Positions 51,448 through 61,033 of a stretch of 64,000 nt of DNA are shown one piece after another. The DNA comes from JBBROS01 sp965260995. Its GTDB lineage: Bacteria > Pseudomonadota > Alphaproteobacteria > Acetobacterales > Acetobacteraceae. The position numbers and the translations under genes were made by a program. The DNA is taken from assembly GCA_965260995.1 (NCBI GenBank), contig CBDHCD010000003.1:1-64000 (forward strand), written 5' to 3'. The notes under the pieces were generated by a model. It made no database searches and had not been told where the DNA came from. It was given only the letters and a program-made list of their open reading frames with translations. Position 1 is the first letter of the stretch. Each line of letters starts with the position of its first letter.

Positions 51448-53054
51448 CCGCCGCCCGGCCGCCGGAACTGGGCGCGCAGCAGGAACACCATCGGCAGCGA
51501 CAACAGCAACATCATCAGCGCGTAAGGCGCCGCCGCCGCATAGTCGATCTCGCTGGAGAACGACCAGAATCGCGTCGCCAGCGTGTGCGTGCCGTTCGGC
51601 GCGAGCATCAGGGTCGCGGTCAGCTCGTTGGTGATGCCGAGCGCCACCAGCGCCATGCTGACCCCGGCCCCCGGCAGCGCCAGCCGCATCGTCACCTGCC
51701 ACAGCGCCTGGCCCGGCGTCCGCCCCAGCGCCATCGCCGCCCGCTCCAGCTCCACCGGCACCTGCGCGATGCTGCCGCGCAGGCCCACCAGCGCCCGTGG
51801 CAGGAACATCAGCACGTAGGCGAACACCGCCGTCGCCACCGTCTGGTACAACGGCAGCGCCACCCGCACGGTGATCGCCACCAGCGCCAGCGCCACCACG
51901 ACCCCCGGCAGCGCCCCCGCGTAGTAGTGGCACGCCTCCAGCGCCCGCGGCAACCGCCCGCGCGTCCTGACCGACAGCCACGCCATCGGCACCGCCGCCG
52001 CCGTCGCCACGGCAGCGCCCGCGGCGGCGAAGCCGAGCGTTTGCGCCAGCGCAGACCCGATCGCCCCGGCCTGCCACACCGCCGCCCCGCCCACCGCCAG
52101 CCACCGCGCCAAGGTCAGCAGCGGCACCCCGAGCGACAGCGCCGCCACCAGCGCCGGCAACAGGAGGCAGGGGAGCATCGCCCGCCCGAGCCGCCGCCGC
52201 GCCTGCCCCCGCGCGCTGCCCGCGCCGACCCGCGCGTAGCGCTCGCGGCCCCGCGCCCCGGCCTCCAGCCCCAGCAGCAGGAAACAGCACAGCACCAGCA
52301 CCGCCGCCAGCGCGTTGGCGTAAGGCCCCCCGAACGACACCTGGAACTGGTCGAAGATCGCCGTCGTGAAGGTGTCGAACTGGATCATCACGAACAGCCC
52401 GTACTCGGACAGCAGGTGCAGCCCGATCAGCAGCGACCCGCCGCACAGCGGCAACCGCAGCTGCGGCAGCACGATCCGGACGAACACCCGCCACGGCCCG
52501 AGCCCGAGCGAGGCGGCGACGTCCTCCACCGCCGGGTCGAGCCGCCGCAACTGCGCCGCCACCGGCAGGTAAAGGAACGGGAAGTAGGCCAGCACCGACA
52601 CCAGCACGCCGCCCGGCAGCCCGCGCAGCCCGGGTGCTACGCTGATCCAGGCGTAGCTGTGGACGAACGCCGGGATGGCGAGCGGCGCGACCGCCAGCCA
52701 CGACCAAGCCTTGGCTCCCCACAGGTCGCTCCGCTCCGTCAGCCAGGCCAGGCCGACCGCGAGCACGGCCGCGAGCGGGACGGTGATCGCCTCCAGCAGC
52801 AGCGTGTTGAGCAGCAGTTCCCCGACGCGGGCGCGGAACATCAGCCGCGACACCGTGTCCCACCCGGCCCCGAGCGTGGCCGAGACGATGAACCCGAGCG
52901 GCACCAGCGCCGCCAGCGACACGCCCGCCGCCGCCGCGAGCAACGGCGCGTTGACCGGGCGTCCGGGCCTGGCCCGGCGTCTCGGCCCCGTCGCCGCCCC
53001 GAGACCGGGGATGGCGGACAGGCCGGGGGGCCTCCGCTGCGATGGTGTGCTCAC
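51444..53054 (-). CDS. fbpB: Fe3+ ABC transporter permease (FbpB-like, fused double domain)
   Basis: A 536-residue membrane protein with about 12 helices and two copies of the binding-protein-dependent permease module. The first EAA-like loop is ASLGLGPWRVFVRIVLPQLRLPL and the second is ALGRTPGQALWQVTMRLALPG, as in FbpB/SfuB permeases in which the two half-permeases are fused. It lies 32 bp after fbpA and overlaps fbpC by 4 bp. Confidence 0.92.
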   Translation of the reverse strand: MSTPSQRRPPGLSAIPGLGAATGPRRRARPGRPVNAPLLAAAAGVSLAALVPLGFIVSATLGAGWDTVSRLMFRARVGELLLNTLLLEAITVPLAAVLAVGLAWLTERSDLWGAKAWSWLAVAPLAIPAFVHSYAWISVAPGLRGLPGGVLVSVLAYFPFLYLPVAAQLRRLDPAVEDVAASLGLGPWRVFVRIVLPQLRLPLCGGSLLIGLHLLSEYGLFVMIQFDTFTTAIFDQFQVSFGGPYANALAAVLVLCCFLLLGLEAGARGRERYARVGAGSARGQARRRLGRAMLPCLLLPALVAALSLGVPLLTLARWLAVGGAAVWQAGAIGSALAQTLGFAAAGAAVATAAAVPMAWLSVRTRGRLPRALEACHYYAGALPGVVVALALVAITVRVALPLYQTVATAVFAYVLMFLPRALVGLRGSIAQVPVELERAAMALGRTPGQALWQVTMRLALPGAGVSMALVALGITNELTATLMLAPNGTHTLATRFWSFSSEIDYAAAAPYALMMLLLSLPMVFLLRAQFRRPGGG

Positions 53055-53086
53055 AGCGGCGCTTATCGCAGGTCAGTCGGGCGGCA

Positions 53087-54100
53087 TCAAAGCAGCCCGG
53101 CCGCCGTCATCAGCGTGTAAACCTTCTTGCTGTCGAGCTGCGACGGCTCAACCTGCGGCGGATCGAGGTCCGCCAGCGGCACCAGCGCCGGGTTCGACGC
53201 CTCGCCGCGCCCGACCGCGTACTCGAACGAGTTGCCCGTCCGCAGCACCGCCTGCCCGCCCGGCCCGGTGACCCACTTCACGAACGCCTGCGCCGCCGCC
53301 TTGTACTGGCTCGACGCCAGCACGCCCGCCCCCGACGTGCTGACGAACGCGCCCGGGTCGCCGTGGCCGAAGTAGTGCAGGGCGACGTTGCCGCTGTTCT
53401 CCCCGGTCTTCGCCTGGTCGGCGAACCAATAGTAGTGGTAGATCAGCGCGCCCTCGACCTGCCCGGCGTTGACCGCCTTCATCGCCACGCTGTTGCCCTT
53501 ATACGGCCGCACCGTTTGCTTCATCCCCCGCAGCCACGTCGCCGCCTGCTCCTCCCCCTTGAGTTGCAGCAGCGCCGCGACGACAGCCCCGAAATCGGCC
53601 CCCGCCGGCGAGGCCGCCCAGCGTCCCTTCCACGCCGGGTCGGCGAGGTCGAGCATCGAGCGCGGCAACTGGTCCGCCGGCAGCTTGGCCTTGTTGTAGG
53701 CGAACACCGTCGCCCGCGCCGCGATGCCGACCCAACGGCCGTCCTCCGGCCGGTAGCGCCCCGGCACCTGCGCCAGCGTCTCCGCCGCCAGCGGCTCGAA
53801 CAGCCCGGCGTCATCCACCAGCGCCATCGCCGGCGAGTTCTCGGTCAGGAACACGTCCGCCGGCGACGCCGCCCCCTCCTGCACGATCTGGTTGCCCAGC
53901 TCGGTGTCGCCGCCGTTGCGCAGCGTGACCGCGATGCCGGTGTCGCGCGTGAACCCCTCGACCCAGGCCTGGGCCAGGCTCTGGTGCTGCGCGTTGTAGA
54001 CGACGATCGCCTCGGCCGCCTGCGCCGCGGCCCCGTTCGGCACGGCGGCGGCGATGGCGGCGGCCAAGGCGGCCGCCAAAGAGAGCAGTCTGGATCTCAA
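53087..54100 (-). CDS. fbpA: Fe3+ ABC transporter periplasmic binding protein (FbpA-like)
   Basis: A 337-residue ferric-binding protein with a signal peptide (about 1-27). AIVVYNAQHQSLAQAWVEGFTRDTGI, DVFLTENSPAM and the paired tyrosines in LIYHYYWFAD, which coordinate iron in FbpA, are present. The TTG at 54100 is preferred: GGAGGAG lies 6 bp upstream and the promoter at 54136-54164 would start transcription downstream of the alternative ATG at 54151. Confidence 0.9.
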   Translation of the reverse strand: MRSRLLSLAAALAAAIAAAVPNGAAAQAAEAIVVYNAQHQSLAQAWVEGFTRDTGIAVTLRNGGDTELGNQIVQEGAASPADVFLTENSPAMALVDDAGLFEPLAAETLAQVPGRYRPEDGRWVGIAARATVFAYNKAKLPADQLPRSMLDLADPAWKGRWAASPAGADFGAVVAALLQLKGEEQAATWLRGMKQTVRPYKGNSVAMKAVNAGQVEGALIYHYYWFADQAKTGENSGNVALHYFGHGDPGAFVSTSGAGVLASSQYKAAAQAFVKWVTGPGGQAVLRTGNSFEYAVGRGEASNPALVPLADLDPPQVEPSQLDSKKVYTLMTAAGLL

Positions 54101-54135
54101 GGCAATCTCCTCCGATGCGCTCGAACGGCCGCCAG

Positions 54136-54181
54136 CACGTACGCGTCGCATCGGCGCTTGTCAATGATAATGAGAGTCGTT
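54136..54181 (-). promoter_or_regulatory. fbpA promoter overlapped by a Fur-box-like sequence
   Basis: On the minus strand TTGACA (54164-54159) and TACGTG (54141-54136) are separated by 17 bp. AACGACTCTCATTATCATT (54181-54163), which resembles the classical Fur box GATAATGATAATCATTATC in its right two thirds, runs into the -35. Repression of the operon under iron sufficiency would follow. Confidence 0.55.
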
Positions 54182-54204
54182 CGCAACAGGGCGCGACCGC
54201 CGCC

Positions 54205-55020
54205 TCACGAACCGGCCAGCGGCGTCACCGCGTCGCCCACCGAGAGCGTCCCGAGCGTCTCCGGGATGGCGTTCCAGCCGAAGGTGACGTGGCCGTCCGC
54301 GTCGCGGCGCATCTGCCCCAGCGTGCGGAACGGCTCCTTGCGCGGCGTCGCCGCCCCGCTGCGCTGGTCGAGCGTGATCACGGCGCAGCGGCTGCACGGC
54401 GACGCCAGCCGCAGCCGCACGCCCCCCGCGCCACCGTTGAGCACCTCCAACCCGGACCACCCGTCCTCGGCCCAGGCCGCCGCGCCGGACAGCACCAGGT
54501 TGGCCCGGAACCGCTCCATCGGCGCCGGCGCGTCCAGCCGGGCGTTGACGGCCGCGAGCGACGCCGCGTTGGTGACGAGCAACGGGAACCCGTCCGCCAG
54601 GTTGACCACGTCGCCGGGCCGGGCGAGGTCGGGCGTCACCGCCCGCGCCGCCGGGTCCGACAGGTAGGCCAGGGTGCACGCGGCCCCGAGCACGCGCCCC
54701 AGCCATTCGGACGCGTCCGGGTTGGCGCGCACCACGGGCACGGCCGTGCCCCACACCACCAGCGTGCCGGCCGAGCCGTCCGCCCGGGCCGCCACCCCCC
54801 CGTGCCCGGCCATCTCCAGCCGCAGCCCGTCCCCCTCCGGCACCGCGTCGATCCGCGCCATCGCCGGCAGGTCGCGCTGCGTCAGCACCCGCCCGTCCGG
54901 CCGGGCCACCGCCCAGCGCCGATCGTGCCGCAGGCCGCAGCGCTCGACCGCCGCCGTCCGGACCGGCAGCCCGCGCAGGCCCTTGACGGGGTAGATCGCC
55001 AGCCCCGCGACCGTGATCAT
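54205..55020 (-). CDS. MOSC-domain protein (mARC/YcbX-like)
   Basis: A 271-residue protein with an N-terminal MOSC beta-barrel domain (ITVAGLAIYPVKGLRGLPV, HDRRWAVARPDGRVLTQRDLP) and a C-terminal MOSC domain. The molybdenum-cofactor cysteine is in LASPCSRCAVITLDQRSG, matching mARC/YcbX proteins that reduce N-hydroxylated compounds using electrons from a reductase. No fused ferredoxin domain is present, unlike YcbX. It sits between the FNT gene and the fbp operon on the same strand, 10 bp after FNT. Confidence 0.87.
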   Translation of the reverse strand: MITVAGLAIYPVKGLRGLPVRTAAVERCGLRHDRRWAVARPDGRVLTQRDLPAMARIDAVPEGDGLRLEMAGHGGVAARADGSAGTLVVWGTAVPVVRANPDASEWLGRVLGAACTLAYLSDPAARAVTPDLARPGDVVNLADGFPLLVTNAASLAAVNARLDAPAPMERFRANLVLSGAAAWAEDGWSGLEVLNGGAGGVRLRLASPCSRCAVITLDQRSGAATPRKEPFRTLGQMRRDADGHVTFGWNAIPETLGTLSVGDAVTPLAGS

Positions 55021-55030
55021 CCGTCCCGGC

Positions 55031-55816
55031 TTATTGCTCGGCCGCGATCGGCGCGTGGTTCAGCAGCGCCACCAGCGCCACCCCGCCGATCGTGTTGCCG
55101 ATCAGCGTCGGCGCCAGGAACCGCGTCAGGTAGTCGAGCGGCGGGATATGCCCGGCGAACACCGCGAACGCGATCTCCACCGACCCCGCGATGCTGTGCG
55201 AGAAGTGCGAGATCGACACCGCGTAGGTCAGCGCGACGATGATCAGGATCCGCGCCGGCCCCGCGCCGGGCAGCAGCCAGACCATCAGCGCGATCAGCCA
55301 CCCGGCCAGGATCGCCTTGACCAGCATCGGCCAGAACTCGTCGTGCAGCGCCGTGTGCGCGATGTCGCCCAGCGCCGCCCACACCTCCGGCCGGAACAGG
55401 CTCTCGTGCGACAGCATCCAGCCGAACAGGAAGGTGCCGGCCAGGTTGGTGGAGAGGACGACCAGCCAGTAACGCAGCAAGGTCGGGATCTCCCGCCACT
55501 TCCACCCGTCGATGATCGGCAGCACGCCCGTCAGCGTGGTCTCGGTGAACAGCTCCTGCTTGCCAAGCACGACGATGAGGAACCCGGTCGTGTAGCCGAA
55601 GCCGGTGATCAGCCGCCGCCAGGGCGCGTCCGGCAGGGCGGCCTGCAGCACCGCCATGATCAGGAAGGAGAAGCCCATCGACAGCCCGGCCGCCAGGCCC
55701 GACCACGCCGTCGCGCCGCTGTGGCGCTTGAGTTCCGCCTCGCCTTCCTCCCGGGTGATCTGATGGATCTCGTGCGATTGCGGCTGCTTGCTGTCCGTCG
55801 CCGCGCTGTCGGCCAT
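55031..55816 (-). CDS. Formate/nitrite transporter (FNT) family channel, YfdC-like
   Basis: A 261-residue protein with six hydrophobic segments. SGLAAGLSMGFSFLIMAVLQ, TGFLIVVLGKQELFTETTLTGVLP and STNLAGTFLFGWML are FNT signatures. The first 30 residues are charged and the C-terminal region GHIPPLDYLTRFLAPTLIGNTIGGVALVALLNH carries the second NxxGG motif. The YfdC branch has no proven substrate; small monovalent anions are likely. It lies 20 bp after rho. Confidence 0.87.
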   Translation of the reverse strand: MADSAATDSKQPQSHEIHQITREEGEAELKRHSGATAWSGLAAGLSMGFSFLIMAVLQAALPDAPWRRLITGFGYTTGFLIVVLGKQELFTETTLTGVLPIIDGWKWREIPTLLRYWLVVLSTNLAGTFLFGWMLSHESLFRPEVWAALGDIAHTALHDEFWPMLVKAILAGWLIALMVWLLPGAGPARILIIVALTYAVSISHFSHSIAGSVEIAFAVFAGHIPPLDYLTRFLAPTLIGNTIGGVALVALLNHAPIAAEQ

Positions 55817-55835
55817 CAGGTCATCCCGGGTGAGT

Positions 55836-57110
<1,275 letters not shown>

Positions 57111-57394
57111 GGGGTGCGCCTTGTGCAGCGGGGGGAGGGGCCTGGGCGGATCACCCGAACGAGGGGGATGGCTGCCGGACGGCCTGATGAAGCGAGGGAA
57201 CCGGGCCAGCAGGCCAGCAGCTCACGCGGAAGGAAGGGTGGTGCGCAGGAGGATCGCCTGGACCGCAGGTTACCTGGCACCTGGACCGGAGGCCGTCAAG
57301 AGCTTTTTACAATAACCGACAATGACCGCCCTCGGCCAGCCAAGTCCCGCGCCCCGGCAGTCAGTGCCCCAGTTGCACGCCAGTCACGCGCCAC

Positions 57395-57850
57395 TCACAA
57401 CGGCTTGGCGATCACCATGATGACGATGACGACCATCAGCACTGTCGGCACTTCATTGGCGACGCGGTAGAAACGTTCGGGCTTCTGGTTGCGGTCTTCC
57501 AGGAACGCGCGCCGCCACTTGCCCGCCGCCCCCTGGAACCCCGTCATCAGCAGCACCGCCGCCAGCTTGACGTGCCACCAGTTGAACGGCGTCCACGCCA
57601 CCACCCCCGGCGTCAGCACCAGCAACGCCCCGAACAGCCACGTCGCCAGCATCGCCGGCACCATGATCTGCTTCAGCAGCCGCCGCTCCATGATCTTGAA
57701 CCGCTCGCCCTCCACCGACCCGCGCGCCACCCCGCAATGATAGACGTAGAGCCGCGGCAGGTAGAAGATGCCCGCCATCCACGCGATCAGCGCGATGACG
57801 TGCAGCGACTTCACCCAAGGGTAGACGTAGGCCAGCGCCCCGATCGTCAT
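57395..57850 (-). CDS. hemJ: Protoporphyrinogen IX oxidase HemJ
   Basis: A 151-residue membrane protein with four helices. WVKSLHVIALIAWMAGIFYLPRLYVYHC contains the His and Arg of the HemJ family, and FNWWHVKLAAVLLMTGFQGAAGKWRRAF the conserved Trp-His-x-Lys. HemJ oxidises protoporphyrinogen IX with a bound heme b and passes electrons to the respiratory chain. Its ATG at 57850 overlaps the stop of the HAD gene by 4 bp. Confidence 0.92.
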   Translation of the reverse strand: MTIGALAYVYPWVKSLHVIALIAWMAGIFYLPRLYVYHCGVARGSVEGERFKIMERRLLKQIMVPAMLATWLFGALLVLTPGVVAWTPFNWWHVKLAAVLLMTGFQGAAGKWRRAFLEDRNQKPERFYRVANEVPTVLMVVIVIMVIAKPL

Positions 57851-58521
57851 GCCGCCCGCTTCAGCCGCGCCCGCAGCAGCGGCGCGAGTTCCTCGAGCCG
57901 GTGGATCACCTCCGCCCCGGCCTCGCGCAGCGCGTCCCCCGGCCCGTGCGGGTCGAGCCCGACCACCGCCATCCCGGCCGCCACCCCGGCCCGCACGCCC
58001 GGCAGGCTGTCCTCCACCACCAGGCACGAGGCCGGCGCCACCCCCTCCGCCGCCGCCGCGGCCAGGTACACGTCCGGCGCAGGCTTGCCGCGCGCCACGT
58101 CCCGGGCGCTATGGCACCGCCCGCGCACCAGCGGCGCCAGCCCCGTGCGCCCGAACTTCACCGCCATCTCCTCGTGCGACGAGTTGCTCGCCACCCGCAC
58201 CGGCAGCCCGAGCGCGGCCACCGCCCGCAGCGCCGCCTCCGCGCCCTCGATCGGCCGCAGCGCGTCGAACGAGTCGATCAGCGCCTGCCGCAGCCGCTCG
58301 ACCCAGCCCTCCGGCACCGGCCGGCCGATGTGCGGCTCGATCACCGCCGGCAGGTCGGACAGCCGGTAGCCGACGAACCGCGCCATGCTCTCCGCCGCCG
58401 TCATCGGCCAGCCGAGCCGGGTGATCTCCTCGGCGCACACGGCGTTGGACAGCATCTCGCTGTCGACCAGCACCCCGTCGCAGTCGAAGACGACGAGCCG
58501 GAGCGGTTCGGGCTCAGCCAA
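57847..58521 (-). CDS. HAD-superfamily phosphatase (beta-phosphoglucomutase/phosphoglycolate phosphatase-like)
   Basis: A 224-residue subfamily IA HAD enzyme. Motif I DCDGVLVDSE (Asp13 nucleophile, Asp15), motif II VASNSS, motif III Lys in GKPAPDVYLAAA and motif IV VVEDSLPGV are intact, with a helical cap domain between I and II. The substrate is unknown. It is inserted between hemH (15 bp upstream) and hemJ (ATGA overlap) and may be co-expressed with heme synthesis. Confidence 0.88.
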   Translation of the reverse strand: MAEPEPLRLVVFDCDGVLVDSEMLSNAVCAEEITRLGWPMTAAESMARFVGYRLSDLPAVIEPHIGRPVPEGWVERLRQALIDSFDALRPIEGAEAALRAVAALGLPVRVASNSSHEEMAVKFGRTGLAPLVRGRCHSARDVARGKPAPDVYLAAAAAEGVAPASCLVVEDSLPGVRAGVAAGMAVVGLDPHGPGDALREAGAEVIHRLEELAPLLRARLKRAA

Positions 58522-58536
58522 GGCCCGGCCCGCGCG

Positions 58537-59622
58537 TCACGCCGGTTCCCGCTGCCGCGCGTCCGCCGCCGCCCCGGCCCGCGCGTGCGGGCAATCGCCG
58601 AACGGGCGCGGGCAGGTCCGGCCGCCGACGAAGCTGCACAGGCCCGGCCCCCGCCCGATCGAGGCATGGACCAGCTCGGCCAGCGCGCCGATGAACCCTG
58701 GGTCGCTGTTCTGCGTCGGCGCCCGGAAGTAGCCCGGCACGCCCTCCTTCTCCGCCAGCTCGCGATACTCGACGTCCAGCTCCACCAGCGTCTCCGAATG
58801 CTCCGACACGAAGGCGATCGGCACCACCAGCACCGCGGTCTTGTCCTTCGCCGCCCGCTCGATCTCCGTCTCCGTGCTCGGCTCGATCCACTTCTGCGGC
58901 GTCGCCCGCGACTGGTAGCACGTCGTCCAGTCCAGCCCCTCGATCCCCAGCGTCCGCACCACGCCCGCCACCGTGCGCTCGACCTGGAACTGGTAAGGGT
59001 CGCCCGCCTTGATGATCACCTCCGGCAGCCCGTGCGCCGAGAACAGCACCCGCAGCCCCACCCCCGGCGGCAGCGCCGCCCGCGCCGCGTCGTGGCTGAC
59101 CCGCACGATGGCCGCGGTCGCCCCCAGGTAGCCCGGGTCCGAATGGTAGCAGCACAAGGTCGTCACCGGCTTCATCAGCCCGACCCGCGCCGCCGCCTCG
59201 CGCCAGGCAGTCAGGCTGCTGCCCGTCGTCGTCGTCGAGTACTGCGGATACAGCGGCATCAGCACCACCTCGTCCGGGTCCCACGCCTTCACCGCCCGCG
59301 CCGCCGCCACGCTGAACGGGTGCCAGTAGCGCATCGCCACGAAGCACCGCGCGTCGAACTCCGGCAGCGCCGCCTCCAGCGCCCGCGCCTGCTGCTCCGT
59401 CAGCTCGAGCAGCGGGCTCTTGCCACCCAGGATCTCGTAGTTCGCCGTCGCCGCCTTGACCCGCAAGGTCGCGATCAGCCGCGCCAGCAGCGGGCGCACG
59501 AAGAACGGCACCCGCAGGATCGCCGGGTCCTTGAACAGGTTGACCAGGAACGGCCGCACGGCGGCGGGCTTGTCCGGCCCACCCAGGTTGAACAGGACGA
59601 TCGCGATCTTGCGGTTGGACAT
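58537..59622 (-). CDS. hemH: Ferrochelatase
   Basis: A 361-residue enzyme inserting Fe2+ into protoporphyrin IX. The catalytic His is in VLFSAHGLPEVIIKAGDPY and the Glu in IAFVSEHSETLVELDVEY; LFNLGGPD opens the fold. The C-terminus carries three cysteines (LCSFVGGRTCPRPFGDCPHAR), a pattern suggestive of the [2Fe-2S] cluster known in some bacterial ferrochelatases. The ATG at 59622 is preferred, since upstream codons fall in the 16-bp repeat. Confidence 0.95.
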   Translation of the reverse strand: MSNRKIAIVLFNLGGPDKPAAVRPFLVNLFKDPAILRVPFFVRPLLARLIATLRVKAATANYEILGGKSPLLELTEQQARALEAALPEFDARCFVAMRYWHPFSVAAARAVKAWDPDEVVLMPLYPQYSTTTTGSSLTAWREAAARVGLMKPVTTLCCYHSDPGYLGATAAIVRVSHDAARAALPPGVGLRVLFSAHGLPEVIIKAGDPYQFQVERTVAGVVRTLGIEGLDWTTCYQSRATPQKWIEPSTETEIERAAKDKTAVLVVPIAFVSEHSETLVELDVEYRELAEKEGVPGYFRAPTQNSDPGFIGALAELVHASIGRGPGLCSFVGGRTCPRPFGDCPHARAGAAADARQREPA

Positions 59623-59650
59623 GGCCTGCAACTTGGCCGGTTCCCCTGTC

Positions 59651-59698
59651 GCGTCAAGCTCTAGGCGCGTCAAGCTCTAGGCGCGTCAAGCCGGAGTC
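59651..59698. repeat. 16-bp tandem repeat, three copies, between hemE and hemH
   Basis: GCGTCAAGCTCTAGGC occurs at 59651 and 59667 perfectly and at 59683 with changes. It lies immediately upstream of hemH in the 97-bp gap. Confidence 0.88.
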
Positions 59699-59719
59699 GC
59701 GTCAGGCCACCGCCCCCGG

Positions 59720-60745
59720 TCAAGCCGCCCGCACCTGGCGCAGCAGGTCCGCGACGTGCTCCGGCGGCGTTTGCGGCACGATGCCGTGGCCGAGGTTGAA
59801 CACGTGCGCCCGGCCCCGCGCCGCCTCCAGCACCGCTGCCGCTTCCGAGCGCAGCGCCGCCCCGCCCGCGACCAGCGCCGCCGGGTCGAGGTTGCCCTGC
59901 GTCGCGACCCCCGCTGGCACCAGCCGCGCCGCCACCTCGATGTCCGCCCCGGTGTCGAGCGCCACCGCGTCCACCCCCGTCCGCGCCGCGTAGTCGCCCA
60001 CCAGCACGCCCGCCAGCCGCGGGAAGCCGATGATCGGCACGCCGGGGTGCCGCGCCCGCAGCGCCTCGACGATGCGCTTGGTCGGCCCGATCACCAGCGC
60101 CCGGAACAGCGCCGGCGACAGCACGCCCGACCAGCTGTCGAACAGCATCAGCGCCTCCGCCCCGGCCTCTACCTGCGCCGACAGGTAGGTGACGCTGGCG
60201 TCCACCAGCACGTCGGTCAGGGCCGCCATCAGCTCTGGCTCGCCGTGCGCCATCGCCCGGACGTGGGCGAAATCCTTGGAGCCGCCGCCCTCCACCATGT
60301 AACACGCCACCGTGAACGGGCTGCCGGCGAAGCCGATCATCGCCGTCCCGTCCGGCAGCCCGGCCCGGGTCCGCTCCACCGTCTCCAGGATCGGCGCGAC
60401 CGCCGCCCTCACGCGCGCCGGGTCGAGCCGGGCCAGCCCCGCCGAGTCGCGGATTGGCGGCAGCACCGGGCCTTCCCCTTCCTTGAACGCCAGCCCCTGC
60501 CCGAGCGCCCACGGCACCATCAAGATGTCGCTGAACAGGATGGCGGCGTCGAACCCGTAGCGGCGGATCGGCTGCAGCGTCACCTCCGCGGCCAGCGCGG
60601 GAGTCGTGCACAGGCTGACGAAATCCCCGGCCTTGGCTCGCACCGCCCGGTATTCCGGCAGGTAGCGCCCGGCTTGGCGCATAAGCCAGACGGGTGGCGG
60701 CCAGACCGCGTCGCCGTTGAGCGCGCGGAGGAGCGGTTTGGTCAT
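59720..60745 (-). CDS. hemE: Uroporphyrinogen III decarboxylase
   Basis: A 341-residue TIM-barrel enzyme forming coproporphyrinogen III. WLMRQAGRYLPEYR and GFDAAILFSDILMVPWALG carry the substrate-binding Arg/Asp residues, IGFAGSPFTVACYMVEGGGSKDF the mid-signature, and VFNLGHGIVPQTPPEHV the C-terminal signature. The ATG at 60745 gives the family N-terminus. It flanks the probable replication origin, as in Caulobacter. Confidence 0.97.
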   Translation of the reverse strand: MTKPLLRALNGDAVWPPPVWLMRQAGRYLPEYRAVRAKAGDFVSLCTTPALAAEVTLQPIRRYGFDAAILFSDILMVPWALGQGLAFKEGEGPVLPPIRDSAGLARLDPARVRAAVAPILETVERTRAGLPDGTAMIGFAGSPFTVACYMVEGGGSKDFAHVRAMAHGEPELMAALTDVLVDASVTYLSAQVEAGAEALMLFDSWSGVLSPALFRALVIGPTKRIVEALRARHPGVPIIGFPRLAGVLVGDYAARTGVDAVALDTGADIEVAARLVPAGVATQGNLDPAALVAGGAALRSEAAAVLEAARGRAHVFNLGHGIVPQTPPEHVADLLRQVRAA

Positions 60746-61033
60746 CGGGCGCCTCTCAGAATCACTAAAGATAAAAAGCTTATGGAGTGGTGCGTTGGGC
60801 CTGTGGACAATGTGGTACCCGGTTTCGCGAATCTTGTCCCCTGCTTGTCCACAGCCCGCCCGCCGCGCAACGCCCTGACTCGGCGCGCGAATCCGGATGA
60901 TGTTCGCCACCCCGACTCACGCCGCCATGAGTCGTCCCCCGTGCCCGCCGACGCGACTCTTATCCCCGATGACTCGCGGCGGCCCGCGCGAAAGGGGTGC
61001 CAGGACCGGGTTATCCCCGCTATCCTCGCAGTT
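60746..61033. other. Probable chromosomal replication origin (oriC)
   Basis: A 288-bp non-coding region between divergent hemE and the DUF299 gene, the position of Cori in Caulobacter and of the origin in Rickettsia. It contains an inverted pair of DnaA-box-like 9-mers TTGTCCACA (60802-60810 reverse; 60845-60853 forward) and looser TTATCCCCG copies at 60960 and 61011. An AT-rich stretch at about 60759-60785 could be the unwinding element. Eight GANTC sites (starting 60759, 60829, 60877, 60889, 60914, 60929, 60955, 60971) are packed into 217 bp; GANTC is the CcrM methylation site of alphaproteobacteria. The same region must hold the hemE and DUF299 promoters. Confidence 0.8.

Noticed and set aside
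57111..57394. Small plus-strand open frames in the rho leader
   Set aside because: No good start sites or conserved sequence; better explained as the untranslated leader of rho.
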